Shown in pieces: positions 17,055-25,016 of a DNA stretch of 64,000 bases. The position numbers were made by a program, and so were the translations under genes. The stretch spans positions 1-64,000 of the forward strand of contig JAEXAS010000033.1 of NCBI GenBank assembly GCA_023458095.1, in the 5' to 3' direction. This DNA is from Actinomycetes bacterium (GTDB lineage: Bacteria; Actinomycetota; Actinomycetes; Propionibacteriales; Propionibacteriaceae). Under the pieces are notes generated by a model. That model did not search any database. It saw only the letters and a list, made by a program, of their open reading frames with translations, and had not been told where the DNA came from. Each line of letters starts with the position of its first letter. The stretch's first letter is position 1.

Positions 17055-17773
17055 CAGTGAATCCATCCGAAGAGTACGGCCACCGGCATGGTCATGAAGC
17101 CGATGAAGAGCAGAACCGCCACCGCCCAGGCGCAGCCATTCAGCACCGTGCGGGCCTTGGGGCTGGTGTTGGCACCCAGGGTGGTGAAGGCACTCCAGAA
17201 GCCGTGACGCACGTGCATCGTCACGATGGCGATCCAGATGCCGTAGAGCAGCACCAGCCACCAGTTCTGGAACTCACCGATCACCATCCGGTAGGGCGAG
17301 TTGAGATAGGTCGTGGCAAAGGATCCGCTCACCAGCGCCGAATGCACCGTGAATTGCGCCAGGTGGAAGATCAGGAAGCCAGCCAGGATGACGCCACCCC
17401 AGCGCATGGTGCGCGCCGAGTAGGTCTGAGACAGGGTCTTGCGCACCTTGTAGCTCGACGGCGTCGCTGCCTTGGCCCGCGACCACAAGGTGAAGGCGGA
17501 GTACAGGTGCAGCACCACCATCGTCACCAAGAAGACACGGAAGATCCAGATGAAGGTTCCCGGCGGAAGCGCCGGAGAAAGGATGTCGCCCTTGAGCCAC
17601 TCCGCGTAGAGATCGAACTCTTCGGCGCCCAGGAACATCTTGAGATTGCCATACATGTGCATCAGCAAGAATCCGATGAGGATCAGTCCGGTGATGGCCA
17701 TAGTGGCCTTCATCGCGACTGAGGACCGTGCGGCCCGCTGATGAGGAGTTAGGGTCGTTGTCGCCACGAGCAC
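17054..17773 (-). CDS. sdhC: Succinate dehydrogenase cytochrome b subunit
   Basis: The product has 239 residues with five hydrophobic helices and is the single membrane anchor of a trimeric Sdh (cytochrome b558 type). Histidines for two hemes lie in LLMHMYGN, VVLHLYSA, LIFHLAQF and IVTMHVRHG. The first start is GTG at 17773; a second GTG two codons in (17767) has a better spaced AGGG and may be the true one. There is no sdhD gene, as expected for this type. It leads the sdhCAB operon. Confidence 0.92.
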
Positions 17774-17906
17774 ACCCTAATGAGTCTGGGGGCCAAGTGG
17801 GCTCATGGGCGTACATTGCGCGGCACACCGTCTCACTCTACGGACGCCACCTCGCCGACTAGGCCAAACAGATCTATTTCGAAAGACTTCCCTGGCCAAA
17901 ACCGGG

Positions 17907-18599
17907 TCACCCGAGCAGATCAGGGCGTCGTTCGGCAGTGATTCGTCGGGCTTCCTCGGCCCGCCAGCGGGCCACCTCGCCGTGATGTCCACTCAGCAGA
18001 ACCGGCGGTACGTCCAGCCCCCGCCAGCTCGCCGGCTTGGTGTACACCGGGTACTCCAGCAGCCCATCGAGCTGGCTGCCGTGAGACTCCTCGGCCAGCG
18101 ATTCGGGGTTCCCCAGCACTCCGGGCAGCAGCCGCACGATCGCCTCGACCATGGCCAGCGCGGCCACCTCTCCCCCATTGAGCACATAGTCACCCAGGCT
18201 TACTTCACGCACGCTCATCCGGCTTCGCGCGTGCTGTGCGACCCGGGCATCGATGCCCTCATAGCGGCCGCAGGCGAACAGCAGCCACTCGGCGTCGGCG
18301 AGTTCCTCGGCCAAGGCCTGGGTGAACCGTTCCCCCGACGGCGTGGGCACCATCAGCACCGGCCGGTCCTGGACAGGTACCAAATCGTCGAGAGCTTCGC
18401 CCCAGGGCTCAGGCTTCATCACCATGCCTGCGCCACCGCCGTAGGGGGTGTCATCGACCGTACGGTGCCGGTCGTGGGTCCAGTCCCGAAGGTCATGGAT
18501 CCCCAGATCGACCAATCCGGACTCGATCGCCTTGCCCACCAAGGAAAGCCGCAGCGCAGCGAAGTAGTCGGGAAAGATGCTGATCAGATCAATCCTCAT
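17907..18599 (-). CDS. trmD: tRNA (guanine-N1)-methyltransferase
   Basis: TrmD methylates G37 of tRNAs to prevent frameshifting. The protein of 230 residues has the SPOUT knot motifs: DDTPYGGGAGMVMKPEP, LLFACGRYEGIDARV and DYVLNGGEVAALAMVEAIVRLLPG. Its ATG overlaps the rimM stop by 11 bases. The order rpsP-khpA-rimM-trmD is the standard one. Confidence 0.96.
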   Translation of the reverse strand: MRIDLISIFPDYFAALRLSLVGKAIESGLVDLGIHDLRDWTHDRHRTVDDTPYGGGAGMVMKPEPWGEALDDLVPVQDRPVLMVPTPSGERFTQALAEELADAEWLLFACGRYEGIDARVAQHARSRMSVREVSLGDYVLNGGEVAALAMVEAIVRLLPGVLGNPESLAEESHGSQLDGLLEYPVYTKPASWRGLDVPPVLLSGHHGEVARWRAEEARRITAERRPDLLG

Positions 18600-19095
18600 C
18601 AGGCACCTCGCTGAGGAGTCCCGGGATGGGAACGATCACCGCAACACCGCGGTCGACGTCCACCTCAGGAACCAACTCGGCGACGAACGGCACCAATCGA
18701 TCACCGTGCGGGGTACGCACCACCAGCAGGTCCTGGGCTGGCGGGTGCTCCACCGCGACGATGGTTCCCACCTGCTGCTGCTCGGGGGTCACCACACGCA
18801 ACCCGATCAAGCTGGCGTCGTGGTACTGATCCTCGTCCAGGTCATCCTCGCCGGCTTCGGCCCACAACTCCGTTCCGCGCAGCGCCTCAGCAGCACCACG
18901 GTCGGCCACCCCGGCGAAGGTCACCACCAGCTTGCCTTGCACCAGGGCGTGGGAAACCACGCTCAACGTGCAGCCATCGGCCCGAAGCTCGGTGCCGGGT
19001 GCGAATCGGGCCTCAATCTGGTCAGTGCGCGGACGCACCGTCACCTGGCCACGCAGGCCCTGCGGACGTCCCACCGTTCCCACGATGATCTGCAT
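18589..19095 (-). CDS. rimM: 16S rRNA processing protein RimM
   Basis: RimM binds S19 and helps mature the 30S head. The protein of 168 residues starts MQIIVGTVGRPQGLRGQVTV, has the N-terminal RimM beta-barrel, and ends in a PRC-barrel domain (DASLIGLRVV, VEHPPAQDLLVVRTPHG). The start at 19095 gives the usual N-terminus; an open frame further upstream overlaps khpA. Confidence 0.94.
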   Translation of the reverse strand: MQIIVGTVGRPQGLRGQVTVRPRTDQIEARFAPGTELRADGCTLSVVSHALVQGKLVVTFAGVADRGAAEALRGTELWAEAGEDDLDEDQYHDASLIGLRVVTPEQQQVGTIVAVEHPPAQDLLVVRTPHGDRLVPFVAELVPEVDVDRGVAVIVPIPGLLSEVPDED

Positions 19096-19186
19096 CGTCC
19101 CTCCAACCGGATCCGCCCCGCCGCAGACAGCGGACGGGGCGGAGTCGATGGCCCTCCTGAGCGGAGAACCGATGTGGTTTATGAAC

Positions 19187-19441
19187 TCAGTTGCGACGCC
19201 GGGAACGGCGATCCACGTCGACGAAATCGATGCGGATCTGTTCCCGTCCGGCAAGGGCGCTCACCACAGTGCGCAACGCGGTGGCGGTGCGACCCTGGCG
19301 ACCGATCACCTTGCCGATGTCCTCGGGGTGGACCCGCACCTCAAGAGTGCGGGTGCGGCCCCGTTCATATTCGCGGACCCGAACCTCATCGGGGTTGGGG
19401 ACCAAACCGCGAACCAGATGCTCCAGTGCGTCAGCGAGCAT
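19187..19441 (-). CDS. khpA: KH-domain RNA-binding protein KhpA (YlqC)
   Basis: This 84-residue single KH domain has the motif DIGKVIGRQGRTATALRTVV. It sits between rpsP and rimM, as in other Gram-positive bacteria. Family members bind RNA with KhpB and influence cell-wall synthesis and translation. Confidence 0.92.
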   Translation of the reverse strand: MLADALEHLVRGLVPNPDEVRVREYERGRTRTLEVRVHPEDIGKVIGRQGRTATALRTVVSALAGREQIRIDFVDVDRRSRRRN

Positions 19442-19443
19442 GC

Positions 19444-19935
19444 TCAGGACTCTTCGGACTTCGCCTCGGGCTCAGGGGCAGCTTCCGCCTCGGCCGCGGC
19501 CTCAGGCTCGGTGGCCTGCGGGGCTTCCGGCTCAGCCTTGGCCTCGTCCTTCTTGGCCTTCTTGGACTTGGAGATGGCGCTGGTGGTGGGCTCGTCGGCA
19601 ACCTCGGCCAAAGCCGCGTTGAACCGAGCAACCTTGTCCACCGGCTCCGGCTGCGGGTCGACCCCGGACGGGCTGGTGTCACCAGAGAACTTCTGCCAGT
19701 CGCCAGTGCGCTTGAGAATGGCGATGACGGCCTCAGTCGGCTGGGCACCAACGCTGAGCCAGTACTGGGCGCGCTCGGAGTTGACCTTGATGACCGAAGG
19801 GTCATTCTTCGGGTGGTAGAGGCCGATTTCCTCGATCGCCCGGCCGTCCCGCTTGGCGCGGGCGTCCATCACGACGATACGGAAGTGCGGCGAGCGGATC
19901 TTGCCGAGCCGCTTCAGTCGAATTTTGACAGCCAC
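19444..19935 (-). CDS. rpsP: Ribosomal protein S16
   Basis: This 30S assembly protein has 163 residues from a GTG preceded by AGGAG. The first 80 or so are standard S16 (IRLKRLGKIRSPHFRIVV, EIGLYHPKNDPS, QYWLSVGAQPTEAV). The rest is a long extension rich in Ala, Glu, Pro and Lys, ending in a run of acidic residues. Such tails are common in actinobacterial S16 but this one is fairly long. It starts the rpsP-khpA-rimM-trmD operon. Confidence 0.95.
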   Translation of the reverse strand: MAVKIRLKRLGKIRSPHFRIVVMDARAKRDGRAIEEIGLYHPKNDPSVIKVNSERAQYWLSVGAQPTEAVIAILKRTGDWQKFSGDTSPSGVDPQPEPVDKVARFNAALAEVADEPTTSAISKSKKAKKDEAKAEPEAPQATEPEAAAEAEAAPEPEAKSEES

Positions 19936-20123
19936 GGGTGTGGTTTCTCCTGTAGGAACTTGGGTCGATGACGTCACCGGCCCGGATGGGTGGAGACCGG
20001 CGGCGCTGTGGGGCAACGTCACCCGAATCCGGATGGATCGGTGCACGCGGGCTTGAGAGGGCACCAACGGCACAGATGCGCACGCCATTGTGCCAGATCG
20101 GCCCCCTCCGGGGCGAACCGGCC

Positions 20124-21287
20124 CTAGCCGCGCACCACGCGCCCGCGCAGGATGACCAGCTTCGGATGAGCCAGCACGGCGATGTCAGCGCGCGGATCGG
20201 CGTCGAAGACCACCAGATCGGCCCAGGCGCCGTCGCGCAGGGCCGGCGCGCCGAGCCACTCCCGGGCGCGCCAGGACGCAGCACCCAGCGCGAAGTCGGT
20301 ACCTCCCAAAGTGGCAAGAAGTGCCGCCTCGGCACCGATGAGCCCATGATCGATGCTGCCTCCGGCATCGGTGCCGGCAAACACCGGAACCCCCGCCTCG
20401 ATCGCAGCACCCAGGGTCTGCCACCGTCGGTCATAGAGGTCGCGCATGTGCGCGGCGTAACGCGGGAACTTCTCCTGTCCGGCATCGGCGAAGGTCGGGA
20501 AGTTCTCCAGGTTGATCATGGTCGGAACCAACGCCACCTGACGCTGGGCCATCAACTCGATGGTGTCCGAATCGAGGCCGGTGCCGTGCTCGATGCCGTC
20601 GATTCCGGCCCGAACCAGTTGCTGGACCGACTCTTCACCGAAACAGTGTGCAGTGACCTTGGCGCCGAGTTCATGGGCTTTGGCGATCGCAGCCTCGGCA
20701 ACGGCGGCAGGCCACAGCGGCGCCAGATCGCCGGCGCTTCGATCGATCCAGTCCCCCACCAGCTTCACCCATCCGTCGCCACGGACGGCCTGGCGGGCGA
20801 CCTCATCAACGAGTTCGGACGGGTCGATCTCATTGGCGTAGCCACGCAGATAGCGCTTAGTGACCGCGATATGGCGCCCGGCGCGAATGATGCGCGGCAG
20901 GTCGGCACGTTGGTCGATCCAGTGGGTGTCGATCGGCGATCCGGCATCGCGCACCAACAGGGTGCCGGCATCGCGGTCGGTGAGCGCCTGAGCTTCGGCG
21001 ATCGCGTCCGGCACCGGACCTTCGGGGCCGAGTCCGATGTGACAATGGGCGTCCACCAGGCCCGGCATGATCCAGGCATTGCGACACACGGTGACGGCGT
21101 CGGCGACCGGTTCGGTCCGCACCAGACCGTCGACGACCCACAGATGCGTGGACTCACCGTCGGGCAGCACAACCCCCGAAAGGTGCAGCGGCTGGGTCGG
21201 GATTGAACCTTCGACGGCAGCCGCAGCGTGGCTGTGGGCGAAGAACTGCGGTTCGCCGAGACCGGAGGGTAGGTGCTGGTGTCCCAT
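20124..21287 (-). CDS. Amidohydrolase-family metal-dependent hydrolase
   Basis: The protein of 387 residues has the amidohydrolase barrel with the metal-binding VDAHCHIG, a later lysine-containing segment (GWVKLVGDW), ITAHCFGE-like TAHCFGE, GIEHGTGL and the FAGTDAGG motif with the catalytic aspartate, followed by the closing small beta domain. Substrate is not predictable; related enzymes act on cyclic amides, imidazolone or prolidase-like substrates. A gene of this type also lies between ffh and rpsP in mycobacteria, so the position is conserved. It starts 11 bases after ffh ends. Confidence 0.87.
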   Translation of the reverse strand: MGHQHLPSGLGEPQFFAHSHAAAAVEGSIPTQPLHLSGVVLPDGESTHLWVVDGLVRTEPVADAVTVCRNAWIMPGLVDAHCHIGLGPEGPVPDAIAEAQALTDRDAGTLLVRDAGSPIDTHWIDQRADLPRIIRAGRHIAVTKRYLRGYANEIDPSELVDEVARQAVRGDGWVKLVGDWIDRSAGDLAPLWPAAVAEAAIAKAHELGAKVTAHCFGEESVQQLVRAGIDGIEHGTGLDSDTIELMAQRQVALVPTMINLENFPTFADAGQEKFPRYAAHMRDLYDRRWQTLGAAIEAGVPVFAGTDAGGSIDHGLIGAEAALLATLGGTDFALGAASWRAREWLGAPALRDGAWADLVVFDADPRADIAVLAHPKLVILRGRVVRG

Positions 21288-21298
21288 GCGGGCTCAGG

Positions 21299-22879
21299 CT
21301 AGCGCAAGGGGCCCTTGTTTTGAGCGTTGAACATCTGTTGAAGCTCCGGTGGCAAGGCGAAATCCGCAGTTCCGGCGCCGGGGGTCGGGAATCCGGACGC
21401 CGGCACCCCACCGAAGGCGGATCCCGTCGCCGCGACGTTGTCCGCAGTGCCCGGCACCGCCGGACGCGGCGGACCAGCGGGACGCTTGCCCTTCTTCTTG
21501 GCCCGGGCCTGTCGCTTCTTGCCACCGCCACCGGCCGGCACGCCGGGCATGCCCATTCCGGGCATCCCGCCCATGCCACCGGCCATGGCCTGCATCATCT
21601 TCTTGGCATCGGCAAAGCGCTTCACCAGACCGTTGACGTCTTGAACCTTGGTGCCTGAACCGTTGGCGATGCGAAGCCGTCGCGAGCCGTTGAGAATCTT
21701 GGGGTCGGCACGCTCGGCAGGAGTCATGGAGTAGATGATCGCCTCGATCCGGTCGATCTCCTTCTCATCGATGCCGGCGACCTGGTCCTTCATCTGGCCC
21801 ATGCCCGGCATCATGCCCAGGATCTTCGACAGCGGCCCCATGCGGCGCACCGCCTGCATCTGCTCCAAGAAATCATCCAGGCCGAAGGTGTCCTTGCCGC
21901 CCAGCAGCTTCTCGGCGGCTTTGGCACTGGCCTCGGCGTCGAAGGTCTTTTGAGCCTGTTCGATCAGGGTGAGCATGTCGCCCATGTCGAGGATGCGGCT
22001 GGCCATCCGGTCGGGGTGGAAGGCATCGAAGTCGTCCAGGCCTTCACCGGTGGAGGCGAACATGATCGGCTTACCGGTGACCTTGGCGATGGAAAGTGCC
22101 GCACCGCCGCGGGCGTCGCCGTCCAGCTTGGACAGCACCACGCCGTCGAAGCCGACCCCTTCAGCGAAGGCGTTGGCGGTATTGACCGCGTCCTGGCCGA
22201 TCATGGCATCGACCACGAAGAGGATCTCGGTGGGCTGGACCGCGTCGCGAATGTCGGCGGCCTGCTTCATGAGTTCGGCATCGACACCCAGCCGGCCGGC
22301 GGTGTCGACGATCACGACATCAAACAGTTTGGTGCTGGCGTGCTGGATCGCTGCCCGGGCCACCGCGACCGGATCCCCCACACCGTTGCCGGGTTCGGGA
22401 GCAAAGACCTGCACACCGGCACGCTCACCGACCACCTGCAACTGGGTGACCGCGTTCGGGCGCTGCAGGTCAGCGGCGACCAGCAGCGGCGAATGGTTCT
22501 GTTCCTTCAGCCACTTGCCCAGCTTTCCCGCCAGAGTGGTCTTGCCCGCACCCTGCAGGCCGGCCAGCATGATGACCGTCGGCGGACGCTTGGCGAACCG
22601 CAGCGGCCGGTCCGCACCGCCGAGGATCTCGGTGAGTTCGCCGTTGACGATCTGGATGATCTGCTGGGCGGGGTTCAGCGCCTGGTGGATCTCGGCGCCG
22701 ACCGCACGTTCGCGAACCGATGCGATGAATTCCTTGACCACGCCGAGGTTGACGTCCGCCTCGAGCAAGGCCAACCGGATCTCACGCAGAGTCTCGGTGA
22801 GGTCGGCCTCGGAAAGCCGGCTCTTGCCACGCAGGTTGCGAAAGACCTCGGACAGCCGGTCAGAGAGATTGTCGAACAA
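21299..22879 (-). CDS. ffh: Signal recognition particle protein Ffh
   Basis: Ffh binds nascent signal sequences and the SRP RNA and docks with FtsY. The protein of 526 residues has the N domain, the GTPase G domain (GLQGAGKTTLAGKLGKWL, DTAGRLGVD, LSKLDGDARGG) and a methionine-rich M domain with MMPGMGQM and a GMGGMPGMGMPG stretch. The tail after about residue 430 is basic and Pro/Ala-rich. The gene lies near ftsY and smc, as in many Gram-positive genomes. Confidence 0.96.
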   Translation of the reverse strand: MFDNLSDRLSEVFRNLRGKSRLSEADLTETLREIRLALLEADVNLGVVKEFIASVRERAVGAEIHQALNPAQQIIQIVNGELTEILGGADRPLRFAKRPPTVIMLAGLQGAGKTTLAGKLGKWLKEQNHSPLLVAADLQRPNAVTQLQVVGERAGVQVFAPEPGNGVGDPVAVARAAIQHASTKLFDVVIVDTAGRLGVDAELMKQAADIRDAVQPTEILFVVDAMIGQDAVNTANAFAEGVGFDGVVLSKLDGDARGGAALSIAKVTGKPIMFASTGEGLDDFDAFHPDRMASRILDMGDMLTLIEQAQKTFDAEASAKAAEKLLGGKDTFGLDDFLEQMQAVRRMGPLSKILGMMPGMGQMKDQVAGIDEKEIDRIEAIIYSMTPAERADPKILNGSRRLRIANGSGTKVQDVNGLVKRFADAKKMMQAMAGGMGGMPGMGMPGVPAGGGGKKRQARAKKKGKRPAGPPRPAVPGTADNVAATGSAFGGVPASGFPTPGAGTADFALPPELQQMFNAQNKGPLR

Positions 22880-22990
22880 GGGATACCTATCGCCGCTGGG
22901 AGTGAACCGCCGCTCATCCTACCCGGCAGCACGGTTCGAGCCGCGATCAGGTCGCGGCCCGTCTGCTCGGGGCTAGGCGGTCGCCTCAGG

Positions 22991-23491
22991 TCAGGAAAGC
23001 GTGAGTTGAACCAAGACCAGATCCAGCCATCGGTCGAACTTGCGACCCACCTCGGGTAGCCGTCCGACCTCGACGAAACCCAGCCGGGCGTGCAGAGTCA
23101 ACGACGCAACATTGTCGCTGGCAATTCCGCCGACCAGCACGTGAACGCCCGCCAGACGCGCCTGCTCAATGATCGCCTCCACCAGCGCCCGACCGACGCC
23201 CCGTCCGCGGGCAGATTCGCGAACGTAGACGCTGTGTTCGCGCGTGGTCATGTAGCCAACCTTGGGGCGAAACTCGCTGTAGGTGGCATACCCCAACAGC
23301 ACATCGCCGTCGACGGCGACCAGCAGCGGGTAGCCACTCTCGACCTTGTGGGCATACCAATCGGCGTGCTGGGCCGGACTCCACGGTTCATAGTCCCAAC
23401 TTGCGGTCGAGTCGATGACCGCGTCGTTGTAGATGGCCAGAATGGCGGGCAGATCTGCCGGGGCGGCATCCCGGATCTTGAAGGTACTCAT
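22991..23491 (-). CDS. GNAT N-acetyltransferase, phosphinothricin-acetyltransferase-like
   Basis: The protein of 166 residues resembles the Pat/Bar/YncA group, with IRDAAPADLPAILAIYNDAV, SVYVRESARGRGVGRALVEA (the acetyl-CoA loop) and a GFVEVGRLPEVGRKFDRWLDLVLV tail. Members N-acetylate small amines such as phosphinothricin or methionine sulfone; the natural substrate here is unknown. Its ATG overlaps the ftsY stop by four bases, so it is co-transcribed with ftsY. Confidence 0.9.
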   Translation of the reverse strand: MSTFKIRDAAPADLPAILAIYNDAVIDSTASWDYEPWSPAQHADWYAHKVESGYPLLVAVDGDVLLGYATYSEFRPKVGYMTTREHSVYVRESARGRGVGRALVEAIIEQARLAGVHVLVGGIASDNVASLTLHARLGFVEVGRLPEVGRKFDRWLDLVLVQLTLS

Positions 23492-24624
23492 TCGGCCAAC
23501 AGTGCGTCGACGAACGTCTCAGGTTCGAAGACGGCCAAGTCGTCGGGGCCCTCTCCCAGGCCGATGAGCTTCACAGGAACGCCCAATTCACGCTGTACGG
23601 GTACCACGATGCCTCCTTTGGCGGACCCATCGAGCTTGGACAACACGATGCCGGTGATGTCGACCACTTCGGCAAAGACACGGGCCTGAGCCAATCCGTT
23701 CTGTCCAGTGGTGGCATCAATCACCAGCAGCACCTCGGTGACCGGCGCCTTGCGCTCGATCACGCGCTTGATCTTGCCCAATTCGTCCATAAGCCCGGAT
23801 TTGGTGTGCAGACGGCCTGCGGTATCGACCACGACCACGTCCACCCCGGATTCGATGCCTTGAGCCAGTGCATCGAAGGCAACCGAGGCCGGATCGCCGC
23901 CCTCAGGACCGCGCACCACCTCGATCCCCACCCGGGAGCCCCAGGTCTGCAACTGGTCAGCGGCGGCGGCACGGAAGGTGTCAGCCGCCGCCAGCAGCAC
24001 CGAATGTCCCTCGGCCACCAACACGCGCGACAGCTTGCCGATCGTGGTGGTCTTGCCGGTGCCATTCACGCCAACCACCAACACGACACCAGGCACGCCG
24101 TCGGCGCCGGTCAGGTTCAAGGACCGATCGGCCTCGGTTCCCACCAGACGCAACAACTCAGTGCGCAGGGCGCGCCGCGCAGTCTCGGGATCGTTCACCC
24201 CGTCAATGGACAGCTCCCGACGCAGCGCACTGACCAGTTCCTCGGTCGGGCCAACACCAAGGTCAGCGCTGATCAGCGTGGCTTCCAGATCATCCCAAGC
24301 CTCGGCGTCCAAGCGGTCGGCCGACAGCACCGACAACAGGCCTCGGGCGAAAGGATTGTTGCTGGCCGACAGTCGTCGGCGCAAGCGTGAAAGCCGCGAT
24401 GACACCGGCTCGGGGACATCGCGCTCCGCCGCGACGTCCTCCTGGGTGGGGGCGACCACTTCGGCCTCAACCCCGACGTCGACAGCAGTGTCTTCGACGG
24501 GCGCGTCGAGTTCGGCGGCAGGTTCAGCCTCCGGCAGCTCGGGATTGCGGCCGACAAGAATGGTGACGGTGGCGATCACAATCGCCAACGCGATGCCGCC
24601 CAGGACGAACCAGAAGATTTCCAC
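23488..24624 (-). CDS. ftsY: Signal recognition particle receptor FtsY
   Basis: The protein of 378 residues has an N-terminal transmembrane helix, an acidic Glu/Ala linker (residues 30-75), and the NG GTPase domain with GVNGTGKTTTIGKLSRVL, DTAGRLHTKSGLM and LSKLDGSAKGGIV. It receives ribosome-SRP complexes at the membrane. The membrane helix at the N-terminus is common in actinobacteria. Confidence 0.95.
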   Translation of the reverse strand: MEIFWFVLGGIALAIVIATVTILVGRNPELPEAEPAAELDAPVEDTAVDVGVEAEVVAPTQEDVAAERDVPEPVSSRLSRLRRRLSASNNPFARGLLSVLSADRLDAEAWDDLEATLISADLGVGPTEELVSALRRELSIDGVNDPETARRALRTELLRLVGTEADRSLNLTGADGVPGVVLVVGVNGTGKTTTIGKLSRVLVAEGHSVLLAAADTFRAAAADQLQTWGSRVGIEVVRGPEGGDPASVAFDALAQGIESGVDVVVVDTAGRLHTKSGLMDELGKIKRVIERKAPVTEVLLVIDATTGQNGLAQARVFAEVVDITGIVLSKLDGSAKGGIVVPVQRELGVPVKLIGLGEGPDDLAVFEPETFVDALLAE

Positions 24625-24652
24625 GCCCGGAGTCTAGTGGGGGCGAAAGGGA

Positions 24653-24931
24653 TCAGCGATTGTCGGCAGCCGCAGCCGTGCTGGGCCGAACGACAGCGGC
24701 AGAGTCAGCGCTTCGTGCGGAGGGACGCAATTCGGGGATCTCTTCGAACAGGTCCACCAGGACCTTCGGCGGCTCGGCATCACCGTTGAGGTGGCGGGCG
24801 GTGCTGGCCATCACATCGGCCAACTCCGGGGCCTTGTCGGCCATCGCACCATTCATCCCCACGGCGACAACTGCGATAATCACCAACGCCACCACGACGA
24901 TGACGGCGGTTACGACAATTGTCACGAACAC
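24653..24931 (-). CDS. Small single-helix membrane protein of unknown function
   Basis: The product has 92 residues from a GTG preceded by GAAAGGG. It has one N-terminal transmembrane segment made almost entirely of Val and Ile (residues 2-25), then a soluble tail with MASTARHLNGD and a Pro/Ala-rich end. I do not recognise the family. It lies between smc and ftsY and is read in the same direction, so it may share their transcript. Confidence 0.7.
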   Translation of the reverse strand: MFVTIVVTAVIVVVALVIIAVVAVGMNGAMADKAPELADVMASTARHLNGDAEPPKVLVDLFEEIPELRPSARSADSAAVVRPSTAAAADNR

Positions 24932-25016
24932 GAGGCGCCCTTTCCAGAATCAGCGTTCTCATTATGCCTGAGCCCCTCAAGGGATCCGCGAACCTCAGAC
25001 AGTTCCGTGACAAGCT

